Shown: piece after piece, positions 43,433 through 51,695 of the stretch
Position numbering within the stretch: position 1 is the first letter of the stretch
Layout of the letters: every line of letters begins with the position of its first letter
Source: Streptosporangium subroseum
Lineage (GTDB): Bacteria; Actinomycetota; Actinomycetes; Streptosporangiales; Streptosporangiaceae
Reading direction: 5' to 3'
NCBI RefSeq assembly: GCF_900188345.1
Contig: NZ_FZOD01000024.1
Span: forward strand, 62,001-126,000
DNA length: 64,000 bases
Translations under genes and position numbers: made by a program
Notes under the pieces: generated by a model
The model's database searches: none
Told to the model about the DNA's origin: nothing
Seen by the model: only the letters and a program-made list of their open reading frames with translations

Positions 43433-45427
43433 TCAGCCCGTGATATTGGGCTTGCCGTTCTCGATGTGTCCCATCAGGCGGCGGGCGAAGGAAGTATCTC
43501 CGGTGTCCCCGGCGACGGTGACCAGCAGGTCGTACCATCCGATCGCGGTCTGCCACGGCACCCGGGCGCTGCCCCGGGCCGCGAGCCGGAGGGTCCGTGG
43601 CGCTCCGCCGTACGCCAGGGGTGAGATCGTGACGTCGACCGGCGACTCACCGCCGTTGACGACGGTGATCTCGATCGTCCGCGTGGCCGCGTCGATGACG
43701 CTGGTCAGCTCTATCGGGTCGTCCGTCCCACCCCGGAACTCCCGGCGGAAACCGTTCGGCCCGGTGAGAACGAGGGCGTACGTGGGGCACGGGAAGTAGA
43801 TCACCTCACGGGCGTGGCCGAGCACGTCGAAGTGGAGAGGCCGGACGAGCTCCCCCATGTAGCCGTACAGCGCCAGATGTGCGCTCTCCGTACCGGTGTT
43901 GCTCATCGTGATCTCGACGGAGCGCCCGCGGATCCGCGCCGAGGCGTCAGGCCGGTACGGCAGCGCGCGTGCGGGTTTGGTGCCCGGTTCCTGGTCGGGC
44001 ATCCGCTGCTCGGCGGGGACGTCGGGATACCAGCGGCCGACGGAGGCGCTCTTCGAGGCGCCGGAGACAGGCGTCTCCACCGCAGGGCGCGCCCGCGGGG
44101 CGGCGAAGTCGAAGGCGGAGGTGAGATCGCCGGCGACGGTCCGCCGCCAGGCGCTGATGTCAGGGGCCTTGATTCCGAGCCAGGTCTCCAGGAAGCGGAC
44201 GGTCGAGCTGTGGTCGAACGTCTGGGAGCAGACATAGCCGCCCACGCTCCACGGTGACACGACGGTCATCGGGACGCGCATGCCCAGCCCGAGGGGCCGT
44301 CCGGCGACGAACTCCCCCGGGGTGCCGTCCGGCGGCACGGGCGGGGGGACGTGGTCGAAAAAACCATCGTTCTCGTCGTAGGTGATGAAGACCGCCGTGT
44401 TCGCCCACACCTCGGGACGCGACGCCAGGGCGTCGAGAACCTGATAGATGACCTTCCCGCTCTCGACGGCCGAGGACCCCTCCGGGTGTTCGGAGTCGGC
44501 GAGCGAGGTCACGACGTAGGAGACCGCCGGAAGGCGTCCCGCCGCCACGTCGGCGGCGAACCACTCCCCCAGCCCTCCCGTCCCGGTACGGCGGAGCGCC
44601 CGGTCGTAGAGCTCGCGGTCGGCCGGATCGAGACGCGCCGCCTTCTCCTCCAGCTCGGCGAGCATCGGCGCGGGGTCCTCGGACGCGCGGACCTTCTCGT
44701 AGAAGGAGTGCATGCTGGTCTGCCCCAGCTTCGCCATGACCGCCTTGAAGGCGGCGAAGAACTCAAGGTTGTTGCACTGGTAGTTGTCCCATTCCTGGTA
44801 CACCTGCCAGCTCTGCCCGGCCTGGGTCAGCAGTTCGGGCACCGTGATCCAGGAGTAGCCCGGGTGCCCGTCCTCCTCGCAGGCGCCGTTGTCGACGACC
44901 CGCTGCTCGGTGCCCGGCTCGTAGCCCGTGTATCCGGAGATGTGGTAGTTGCGGTTCGGCGTCGTGGAGGTCAGCAGCGAGCAGTGGTAGGCGTCGCAGA
45001 TCGTGAACGTGTCCGCCAGCTCGTAGTGGAGCGGGAGGTCCCGGCGGTCGTAGTACGCCATGGTGGAAGGGCCCTTGTTGGGGACCCAGGCGTCGTTCCA
45101 GCCCATCGCCCAGGCGTTCTGCGTGCCGAGCCAGGTGTGGTCGTGGGTGTCGAGCAGCATCGGGTCGGTCCCCGCGCGCTCGGCGGCCTCCCGTACGGGG
45201 AAGGGCAGCACCCCGTCCTGCTCGAAGGCCGGCCTCCAGGCCCGGGTGGACACCGCGTTGCGGTCCCCGTAGCCGCGCACGCCGCGCATGCGGCCGAAGT
45301 AGTGGTCGAACGACCGGTTCTCCTGCATGACAAAAACGACGTGCTTGAGATCGGCGAGGGTGCCGGGCGGAGCGGGTCGCTCCAGCAGACGTGTGAGGGA
45401 AGGGGGAAGTGAGGATCTTGCCGGCAT
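43433..45427 (-). CDS. Phospholipase C-type enzyme (phosphoesterase family) without signal peptide
   Basis: 664 residues of the bacterial phospholipase C/acid phosphatase superfamily. Key motifs: VFVMQENRSFDHYFG (about 31-45), DTHDHTW, VPNKGPSTMAYYDR, CDAYHCSLLTSTTPNR, FITYDENDGFFDHVPPP. Two C-terminal beta domains (about 490-570 and 580-655, DUF756 type) follow. Most relatives carry a Tat signal, but here the protein begins MPARSSLPPSLTRLLERPAP, close to the catalytic domain, and a stop codon lies upstream in frame. AAAGGGA precedes ATG 45427. It may be cytoplasmic, or exported without a signal, or truncated at the N terminus. Confidence 0.88.
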   Translation of the reverse strand: MPARSSLPPSLTRLLERPAPPGTLADLKHVVFVMQENRSFDHYFGRMRGVRGYGDRNAVSTRAWRPAFEQDGVLPFPVREAAERAGTDPMLLDTHDHTWLGTQNAWAMGWNDAWVPNKGPSTMAYYDRRDLPLHYELADTFTICDAYHCSLLTSTTPNRNYHISGYTGYEPGTEQRVVDNGACEEDGHPGYSWITVPELLTQAGQSWQVYQEWDNYQCNNLEFFAAFKAVMAKLGQTSMHSFYEKVRASEDPAPMLAELEEKAARLDPADRELYDRALRRTGTGGLGEWFAADVAAGRLPAVSYVVTSLADSEHPEGSSAVESGKVIYQVLDALASRPEVWANTAVFITYDENDGFFDHVPPPVPPDGTPGEFVAGRPLGLGMRVPMTVVSPWSVGGYVCSQTFDHSSTVRFLETWLGIKAPDISAWRRTVAGDLTSAFDFAAPRARPAVETPVSGASKSASVGRWYPDVPAEQRMPDQEPGTKPARALPYRPDASARIRGRSVEITMSNTGTESAHLALYGYMGELVRPLHFDVLGHAREVIYFPCPTYALVLTGPNGFRREFRGGTDDPIELTSVIDAATRTIEITVVNGGESPVDVTISPLAYGGAPRTLRLAARGSARVPWQTAIGWYDLLVTVAGDTGDTSFARRLMGHIENGKPNITG

Positions 45428-45543
45428 CGATGCGTCCCTTTGGCGATATTTCGGGCAAGCCTCAACCTAACAACCCGGCCTCTCCGGTCACGCGCCCGGA
45501 CCCACCCGTGTGAGCCCTACCTCCGCCGTCCGCCCCGCCCGCC

Positions 45544-45732
45544 CTACCTCCGCGGTCCGCCCCGCCTGCCCTGACCCTGGAGGCGATTCCTCCCCCGTCC
45601 GCCCCGCTCACCCTCGCTCTGGGCGCGCTCCTTGCGTCGTCGTCCCAGTAACCAGCCCAGCCCCAGGATCGCCAGGCCGATCGGCGTACGTGCCAGCCAG
45701 CGCGCCACCACGACCTTGAAGAATTTTTTCAT
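45544..45732 (-). CDS. Small membrane protein with basic tail
   Basis: 62 residues: a basic start (MKKFFKVVVARWLARTP), one hydrophobic helix (IGLAILGLGWLLG), then a strongly basic Arg/Gly/Gln tail. AGAGGTG lies upstream of ATG 45732. Function unknown. It lies downstream of the EF-G gene on the same strand but behind its terminator. Confidence 0.6.
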   Translation of the reverse strand: MKKFFKVVVARWLARTPIGLAILGLGWLLGRRRKERAQSEGERGGRGRNRLQGQGRRGGPRR

Positions 45733-45765
45733 GGGGCACCTCTACCCTCCGGGAGGCAAAACAGG

Positions 45766-45809
45766 CCCGACGGTGGCCCCGCCCTCGTACGGGCGGGGCC
45801 ATCGTCGGG
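45766..45809 (-). terminator. Very strong hairpin terminator after EF-G
   Basis: The arms at 45766-45784 and 45791-45809 form a 19-bp stem that is complete except for one G-U pair, around a 6-base loop. It begins 5 bases past the EF-G stop. Confidence 0.93.
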
Positions 45810-45813
45810 AGTT

Positions 45814-47907
45814 CTACCGGGACGGCGTCCCGTTGGACACCGCGCCTGACACCGGGGCGTACCCGATGGCCCGGGTGGTGAAGGTTCCCCTGCCCTGGGT
45901 ACGGCTACGCAGCCGGGTCGCGTAGCCGAACAGCTCGGCCAGCGGCACGGTCGCGGTGATCACCACCGTGCCCGCCCGCGCGGTCGAGCCCGAGACCCGG
46001 CCGCGCCGTGCCGCCAGGTCCCCCAGCACCCCGCCGATGGCGTCGTCGGGCACGGTGACCGTGACCTCGACCAGCGGTTCCAGCAGCACCATCACGCTGG
46101 CGCGCAGTGCCTCCCGCAGCGCGAACCGGCCGGCCGTCTGGAACGCCATCTCCGAGGAGTCCTTGGGATGGGTGGCTCCGTCGGTCAGCGTGACCCGCAG
46201 GCCGGTCACCGGATGACCGCCGAGGGGCCCCTCGGCCAGGGCGTCCCGGCAACCCGCCTCCACCGCCCGGACGTACTCCCGCGGCACCCGCCCGCCGACG
46301 ACGGTCGAGCGGAACACGAAGCCCGCCGTGCCGCCGTCGTCACCGGCGGCGTCCAGCGGCTCCACGTCGAGGACCACGTGGGCGAACTGACCGGCGCCTC
46401 CGTCCTGCTTGACGTGCCGGTACAGCAACCCGGACACCCCGCGGGCGACCGTCTCCCGGTAGGCCACCTGCGGCCGGCCGACATTGACCTCGAGCCCGTG
46501 GGCGCGACGGATCTTCTCCACCGCGACCTCCAGATGCAGCTCGCCCATTCCCGACAGCACCGTCTGACCGGTCTCGGGGTCCGTCCGGACCACCAGCGAG
46601 GGATCCTCCTCGACCAGCCGGGCCAGTGCCGACGCGAACCGGTCGGTGTCGGTGCTCCTGCGGACCTCGACCGCCATGGAGACCACCGGGTCGACCACGG
46701 CAGGCGGTTCGAGGACCAGCGGCGCCGCGGGGGCGCACAGGGTGGCCCCGGTGCGGACCGTCTTCAGCCCGACCACCGCGACGATGTCCCCGGCCACCGC
46801 CCGGTCCACCTCCGTGTGCCGGTCGGCCTGGACCCGCAGGATCCGGCCGATCCGCTCGGTGCGCCGTGCGCCGGCGTCCAGCACCGCGTCTCCCCTCTCG
46901 ATCGTCCCCGAATAAACACGCAGGTAGGTCAGCCGCCCGGTGGCGGTCGAATTCACCTTGAAGACCAGCGCGGCGAACGGCGCCGCCGGGTCGGCGGCCC
47001 GCTCCTGCACCGTGCCGCCCTGGGTGCCGCGTACCGGCGGTACGTCCAGCGGCGAGGGCAGGTAGGCCACGACGGCGTCCAGCAGCGGCTCGATCCCGCG
47101 GTTGCGGTAGGCCGATCCACACAGCACCACCACGCCCTCACCCGTACGGGTCAGGTCGCGCAGCGCGACGGCGAGGGTCTGTGCGGAGATCGCCGACTCC
47201 GTGCAGAACTCCTCCAACGCGATCGGGTGCAGCTCGGCCACCGCCTCCTCAAGGAGCCGGCGGCGCCGGTGCGCCTCCTCCCGCAGGGCGTCCGGCACCG
47301 GACCCTCCCTGAACGTGTCGCGGTCGTCGGCCCAGACCAGCGATCGCATACGCAGCAGATCCACCACTCCGGTGAACCCGTCCTCCTGCCCGATCGGCAG
47401 CTGGACGACCAGCGGGGTCACCCGCAGCCGCCCCCGGATCGACGCGACCGCCGTGTCGAGGTCGGCGCCGGCGCGATCCAGCTTGTTGACGAAGGCGATC
47501 CGCGGCACACCGTACCGGTCGGCCTGCCGCCACACCGACTCGCTCTGCGGTTCGACGCCCGCGACGCCGTCGAACACGGCGATCGCGCCGTCGAGCACCC
47601 GCAGCGAGCGCTCCACCTCGTCGGAGAAGTCGACGTGGCCCGGGGTGTCGATCAGATTGATCCGGTGGTCGTCCCAGGCGCAGCTCACCGCCGCGGCGAA
47701 GATGGTGATCCCCCGATCGCGCTCCTGGGAGTCGAAGTCGGTGACGGTCGTGCCGTTGTGCACCTCGCCACGTTTGTAGGTGGCGCCGGTGACGTACAGG
47801 ATCCTTTCGGTGATGGTGGTCTTGCCCGCGTCAACATGGGCGAGGATGCCCAGATTGCGGACGCCGATCAGCGGGTTGGTGAGATGACGGTGCAGGTTGG
47901 TACGCAC
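45814..47907 (-). CDS. Elongation factor G paralogue
   Basis: Translational GTPase of 697 residues that drives translocation or acts in ribosome rescue. G motifs: AHVDAGKTT (23-31), RGITI (65-69), DTPGHVDF (87-94), NKLD (141-144). All five EF-G domains are present, with MGELHLEV of domain III and GYATRLRSRTQGRGTFT near the end in domain V. GTG 47907 follows GAAGGG. It stands alone rather than in the str operon (rpsL-rpsG-fusA-tuf), so it is probably a second copy. A position next to a polyketide operon allows a self-protection role, which is speculation; a tetracycline-type ribosome protection role is less likely since its overall pattern is EF-G. Confidence 0.88.
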   Translation of the reverse strand: MRTNLHRHLTNPLIGVRNLGILAHVDAGKTTITERILYVTGATYKRGEVHNGTTVTDFDSQERDRGITIFAAAVSCAWDDHRINLIDTPGHVDFSDEVERSLRVLDGAIAVFDGVAGVEPQSESVWRQADRYGVPRIAFVNKLDRAGADLDTAVASIRGRLRVTPLVVQLPIGQEDGFTGVVDLLRMRSLVWADDRDTFREGPVPDALREEAHRRRRLLEEAVAELHPIALEEFCTESAISAQTLAVALRDLTRTGEGVVVLCGSAYRNRGIEPLLDAVVAYLPSPLDVPPVRGTQGGTVQERAADPAAPFAALVFKVNSTATGRLTYLRVYSGTIERGDAVLDAGARRTERIGRILRVQADRHTEVDRAVAGDIVAVVGLKTVRTGATLCAPAAPLVLEPPAVVDPVVSMAVEVRRSTDTDRFASALARLVEEDPSLVVRTDPETGQTVLSGMGELHLEVAVEKIRRAHGLEVNVGRPQVAYRETVARGVSGLLYRHVKQDGGAGQFAHVVLDVEPLDAAGDDGGTAGFVFRSTVVGGRVPREYVRAVEAGCRDALAEGPLGGHPVTGLRVTLTDGATHPKDSSEMAFQTAGRFALREALRASVMVLLEPLVEVTVTVPDDAIGGVLGDLAARRGRVSGSTARAGTVVITATVPLAELFGYATRLRSRTQGRGTFTTRAIGYAPVSGAVSNGTPSR

Positions 47908-47959
47908 GGCCCATGCCCTTCAGGACGATCCAAAGAGGACAGCGCGTTTCCCGGACGAA

Positions 47960-47979
47960 ATGGCCTGAGGTCAGGCCAT
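47960..47979. promoter_or_regulatory. Inverted repeat in the EF-G leader
   Basis: ATGGCCTGA-GG-TCAGGCCAT is a 9-bp inverted repeat with a 2-base centre, 53 bases upstream of the EF-G start. Outer words GTTTCC (47946-47951) and GGAAAC (47982-47987) pair as well, so the leader RNA could fold into an extended hairpin. It may be an operator or an attenuator. Confidence 0.5.
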
Positions 47980-48395
47980 GCGGAAACCCCTGAGGCGGCG
48001 CGACCGCGTCGGGACATGCTTGACCGGTCGGCTCAGCACCGGCGGATCAGGGGTCAGGCGTTCGTCAAGGGCGTCCGGTGCCGGCCGCGCAGCCGGCATC
48101 GGGCACCAACGAAGACACCAGGATCACCTCGTACCGTGACCGGGGAACGACAACAGCGGTGCGGTAGCGCACGGCAGGCTCCCCTCACTCGTCAAGGCGC
48201 GCGCCGCGAGTCGTGGCAGCGCGTGGTTCATGGTTCGTGGCGAGTGTACTGAAACCCCTGTGGACGGGAAACCGATTTCTTTCACCGACGTAAGCGCATG
48301 CTCATGTACGGACCGGTCGCGTCCAGTGGTGCATGAGTCGATCTCCGCGTGGATCCGCACCCCGCGCCTTCCCCGCGCTCCGGTACGGCCGGCGT
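47980..48395. other. Region between the polyketide operon end and EF-G
   Basis: No convincing gene; open frames are shadows. It should contain the leftward EF-G promoter and the end of the polyketide operon transcript. A/T-richer words near 48260-48310 (GGGAAACCGATTTCTTTC) are the best place for a promoter. No clear terminator hairpin was found. Confidence 0.4.
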
Positions 48396-49328
48396 CTACC
48401 GCGGGTGGTCGAAGAAGCCGGAGCCGGTCTTGCGGCCCAGCCGGCCGGCGGTGACCAGTTCCCGCAGCAGCGGCGGCGGCGCGTACAGCGGCTCGCCGAA
48501 CTCCGCGTGCATCGCCTCGGCGACCGACGCGACGGTGTCCAGGCCGATCAGGTCGGCCAGTTCCAGCGGGCCGAGCGGGTGCGAGCAGCCCAGCTTCATG
48601 CCCCGGTCGATGTCGGCCGGGGTGGCGTGCCCCACCTCGACCATCCGCACCGCCGCGAGCACGAACGGGATGAGCAGCGCGTTGACGACAAAACCACAGC
48701 GGTCGGCGGAGCGGATCACCTGCTTGCCGAGCACGTCCGCGGCGAAGGCCTCGGCGACGGCCACGACACGTTCGGCGGTCCGCTCCGCGGACACCACCTC
48801 GACCAGCGGGAGCACCTGTGCCGGGTTGAAGAAGTGCATCCCCACCACGCGCTCGGGGCGCTCGGTGCACTCGGCCAGGGTGGCGATCCGCAGCGAGGAG
48901 GTGTTCGACGCCAGGATCGCGCCGGGGTCGGTGAGCGCGGCGTCGAGCGCGGTGAACACGCGTCGCTTGAGCTTCTCGTCCTCGGTGATCGACTCGATCA
49001 CCAGCTGCCGGTCGGCGAGGTCGGGCAGCGCGTCGGTGAACGAGATCGCGGCGAGGGCCCGTTCGCGGGCTTCGGCGGTGAGCTTGCCCCGGGTGACGGC
49101 CCGGCCCAGCGACTGGGCGATCCGCCGACGACCGGCCTCCGCCGAGCCCGCCGAGGAGACCGCGACCCGCACGTCCAGGCCGGCCTTGGCGCAGAGTTCG
49201 GCGATGCCGGCGCCCATCGTGCCGCAGCCGACGACGCCCACCCGGGTGATGCCCGCTCCGGTGCTCCCGGCCGCGCCGCTCTCCACCGCGATGCTTCCCA
49301 CTCCCGTGCTCCCCGCCGCGGTGTTCAT
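48396..49328 (-). CDS. 3-hydroxyacyl-CoA dehydrogenase (3-hydroxybutyryl-CoA type)
   Basis: 310 residues. After a Gly/Ser-rich 27-residue extension, the NAD fold opens with VGVVGCGTMGAGIAELCAKAG (GxGxxG at 34-39). The catalytic His lies in VGMHFFNPA, and the C-terminal domain contains GFVVNALLIPFVLAAVRMVE and DIDRGMKLGCSHPLGPLELADLIGLD. It should reduce a 3-ketoacyl-CoA to the hydroxyacyl-CoA. ATG 49328 overlaps the KAS III stop (ATGA). With KAS III and CCR it forms a known set for making unusual alkylmalonyl-CoA extender units. Last gene of the operon seen. Confidence 0.93.
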   Translation of the reverse strand: MNTAAGSTGVGSIAVESGAAGSTGAGITRVGVVGCGTMGAGIAELCAKAGLDVRVAVSSAGSAEAGRRRIAQSLGRAVTRGKLTAEARERALAAISFTDALPDLADRQLVIESITEDEKLKRRVFTALDAALTDPGAILASNTSSLRIATLAECTERPERVVGMHFFNPAQVLPLVEVVSAERTAERVVAVAEAFAADVLGKQVIRSADRCGFVVNALLIPFVLAAVRMVEVGHATPADIDRGMKLGCSHPLGPLELADLIGLDTVASVAEAMHAEFGEPLYAPPPLLRELVTAGRLGRKTGSGFFDHPR

Positions 49329-50314
49329 CGCGCGGCCGTCCACCGCAGCAGGGCCGCGCCGAGCGACATGCCGCCGCCGAACGCGGCGAGCAGCACCAGG
49401 TCGCCGTCGCGGAGGTGCCCGCCCCGGTGGGCGGCGTCGAGCGCGAGCGCGACCGACGCGCTGCCGGTGTTGCCGTACCGCTCCAGCGTCCGGTGGGTGT
49501 GCGCGTGATCCAGACCGGCGAGGGTCACCAGTTCGCTGAGCAGTACGCCGTTGGCCTGGTGCGGCACGAAGTGGTCGACGTCGGCCAGCCGGTGACCGGT
49601 CCGCTCGACCAGCGCCTTGACCGCGCCGGGGACGTTCTCCATGACGAAGTCCCGCACGCCCCGGCCGTCCATCCGGAAGAAGTGCTCACCGTTGTCGACG
49701 ATCTCGTGTGTGGTCGGCATCCGGCTGCCGCCGCCCTTCACCCGGATCAACCCGTGCGCGGATCCATGGCTGGCCAGCTCGACGTCGAGGAACCCGCCCG
49801 ACGGCACGGCGCCGACCAGCGCCGCCCCGGCGCCGTCGCCGAGCAGCACCACGGTCTTGCGGTCGGTGACGTCCAGGATCCGCGAGTACACGTCGGCGGC
49901 GATCACCAGCGCGTACGCGTCCGGCTCCTGGGCGACCAGCGCCCGGGCCAGTGCCAGGCCGTAGACGAAGCCGCTGCAGACGACATTGAGGTCGAAGCAC
50001 GCGGCGCGGTGCGCGCCGAGGGCGTCCTGCACCAGGTAGGAGGTGGGCGGCTGCGGCGAGTCAGGGGTGGAGGTGGAGACGATGAGGTATCGCAGCGCCT
50101 CGGCCGGCAGCCCCGCCTGCTCAAGCGCCTGCTTCGCGGCCTCGACCGCCAGGTCGGAGGTGGCCTGGTGCGGTGCGGCGTAGCGGCGGGTGACGATCTG
50201 CGTCTTGCGCTCGATCCACTCCGGAGTGACGCCGGCCGGCCCGGCGACGTCCGCGCCGGTCACGATCTGCTTGGGGACGTAGGATCCGGTGGCCAGAATT
50301 CCGATCGCGCTCAT
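49325..50314 (-). CDS. 3-oxoacyl-ACP synthase III (KAS III / FabH type)
   Basis: 329 residues. Catalytic triad: Cys113 in NVVCSGFVYG, His252 in FVPHQAN, Asn282 in RYGNTGSAS. Such enzymes join an acyl-CoA starter with malonyl thioester. In extender-unit sets it makes the first 3-ketoacyl thioester from which the alkylmalonyl unit is built. ATG 50314 lies 2 bases after the CCR stop, a GTG overlapping that stop is also possible. Downstream coupling to the dehydrogenase supports one pathway. The acyl starter cannot be told from sequence. Confidence 0.92.
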   Translation of the reverse strand: MSAIGILATGSYVPKQIVTGADVAGPAGVTPEWIERKTQIVTRRYAAPHQATSDLAVEAAKQALEQAGLPAEALRYLIVSTSTPDSPQPPTSYLVQDALGAHRAACFDLNVVCSGFVYGLALARALVAQEPDAYALVIAADVYSRILDVTDRKTVVLLGDGAGAALVGAVPSGGFLDVELASHGSAHGLIRVKGGGSRMPTTHEIVDNGEHFFRMDGRGVRDFVMENVPGAVKALVERTGHRLADVDHFVPHQANGVLLSELVTLAGLDHAHTHRTLERYGNTGSASVALALDAAHRGGHLRDGDLVLLAAFGGGMSLGAALLRWTAAR

Positions 50315-50316
50315 CG

Positions 50317-51663
50317 TCACACCCGCGCCGTCGACGCGTACCGGCGCCACGAGGTGAGCCGTTCGACGCCGATCCGTTCCCGGGCCTCCGGATCGGTGAC
50401 CCCCAGCCCCTCGGTGGGGGCGAGGCAGAGCACGCCGACCTTGCCGACGTGCCGGTTGGTCTGCACCAGCCGCAGCGCCTCACCGGTCTCCGCCAGTGGG
50501 TAGACGTCGGTGAGGATCGGCACCAGGCCGCCCTGCCGGAACAGCCGGGCGGTGTCCCACTGCTCCTGCAGGTTGGCGATGTGGCTGCCGATCACCCGCT
50601 TGAGGTTCATCCACAGGTAGCGGTTGTCGTACTGGTGCTGATAGCCGGTGCTCGACCCGCAGGTGACGACCACGCCGCCGCGCCGCACGACGTGCACCGA
50701 CGTGCCGAACGTGGCCCGGCCGACGTAGTCGAAGGCCACCCGCGGGTCCTCGCCGAGCTCAGCCCTGATCTTGCTGCCGAGGCGCTTGCCGTACTCGATC
50801 GCGTCCGCCGTACCGTCGGCGCCGTCGCCCATGCCGATCTCGCGCCGGTCGATGACCACGTCGCAGCCCTGCTCGCGGAGGATCTGCGCCTTCTGGTCGG
50901 AGCTGACCACCCCGACCGCGATGCCGCCGCCGTTCTTGACCATCTGGACGGCCAGCCCGCCCAGGCCGCCGGTGGCGCCCCAGACCAGGACGACGTCGCC
51001 CTGCTTGATCTGCGCGCCGCGGTCGCTGACCAGCATGCGGTAGGCGGTGCCCGCGCACAGTGTGATCGAGGCGGCTTCCTCCCAGGTCAGGTGCGGCGGC
51101 TTGGGCACCAGCTGGCTGGCCCGCACGATCGTGTAGTGGGCCAGGCCGCCGAAGTTGGTCTCGTACCCCCAGGCCCGCCCTTCGGTGCCCATCATGCCGT
51201 CGGCGTGCGAGCCCGGATCCTGGTCGTCGACGTAGGCCGGGCTGACCATGGCGTGATCGCCGACGTTCCAGTGCCGTACGCCGTCGCCGACCCGGACCAC
51301 CACGCCGGCGGCGTCCGAGCCGACGACCTGGTGGGGCAGGTCGTGGCGGGCCGCGTAGCCGCCCTGCCGGGCGAACCGGCGCAGCGTCGTGAACGTCGAG
51401 ATCGGCTCGAACATCGCCGACCACACCGTGTTGTAGTTGATCGAGCTGGCCATCACCGCGACGACCACCTCGTCCGGGGCCAGCCGGGGCATCGGCACCG
51501 GCCCGACGTGCAGCGACCGCCGGACGTCCTTGTCGGTCTCGCCGTCGAAGATTCCGACGTCGGAGGCCCGCAGGTGCGCCGCGAGGAACTGCTCCGGGAG
51601 CGGGAGCCCGCTGAGTTCTTCCGGCGTTGCGCCGGAGAGCACCGCTTCGGCCAAGGTATCCAT
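50317..51663 (-). CDS. ccr: Crotonyl-CoA carboxylase/reductase (CCR)
   Basis: 448-residue NADPH-dependent enoyl-CoA carboxylase/reductase of the MDR family. It reductively adds CO2 to 2-enoyl-CoA to give alkylmalonyl-CoA. Visible marks: ASSINYNTVWSAMFEP (72-87), WGYETNFGGLAHYT (165-178), WGATGGLGGLAVQ (228-240), YDNRYLWMNLKRVIGSH (345-361), KVGVLCLAPTEGLGV. Of the four CO2-pocket residues described for the Kitasatospora enzyme (Asn, Phe, Glu, His), Asn, Glu168 and His361 are kept, but Phe is Tyr167. FEHPGRETFG of primary CCRs is FDYVGRATFG. This fits a secondary-metabolism CCR. ATG 51663 has GAGGA upstream. Confidence 0.95.
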   Translation of the reverse strand: MDTLAEAVLSGATPEELSGLPLPEQFLAAHLRASDVGIFDGETDKDVRRSLHVGPVPMPRLAPDEVVVAVMASSINYNTVWSAMFEPISTFTTLRRFARQGGYAARHDLPHQVVGSDAAGVVVRVGDGVRHWNVGDHAMVSPAYVDDQDPGSHADGMMGTEGRAWGYETNFGGLAHYTIVRASQLVPKPPHLTWEEAASITLCAGTAYRMLVSDRGAQIKQGDVVLVWGATGGLGGLAVQMVKNGGGIAVGVVSSDQKAQILREQGCDVVIDRREIGMGDGADGTADAIEYGKRLGSKIRAELGEDPRVAFDYVGRATFGTSVHVVRRGGVVVTCGSSTGYQHQYDNRYLWMNLKRVIGSHIANLQEQWDTARLFRQGGLVPILTDVYPLAETGEALRLVQTNRHVGKVGVLCLAPTEGLGVTDPEARERIGVERLTSWRRYASTARV

Positions 51664-51695
51664 GAAAGTCCTCGCGATCGCGATCGGATGTGCGG

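Noticed and set aside
45814..47907. Tetracycline ribosome-protection protein
   Set aside because: The overall pattern and motifs are those of EF-G (for example GYATRLRSRTQGRGTFT); a TetM/OtrA assignment would need a tree.
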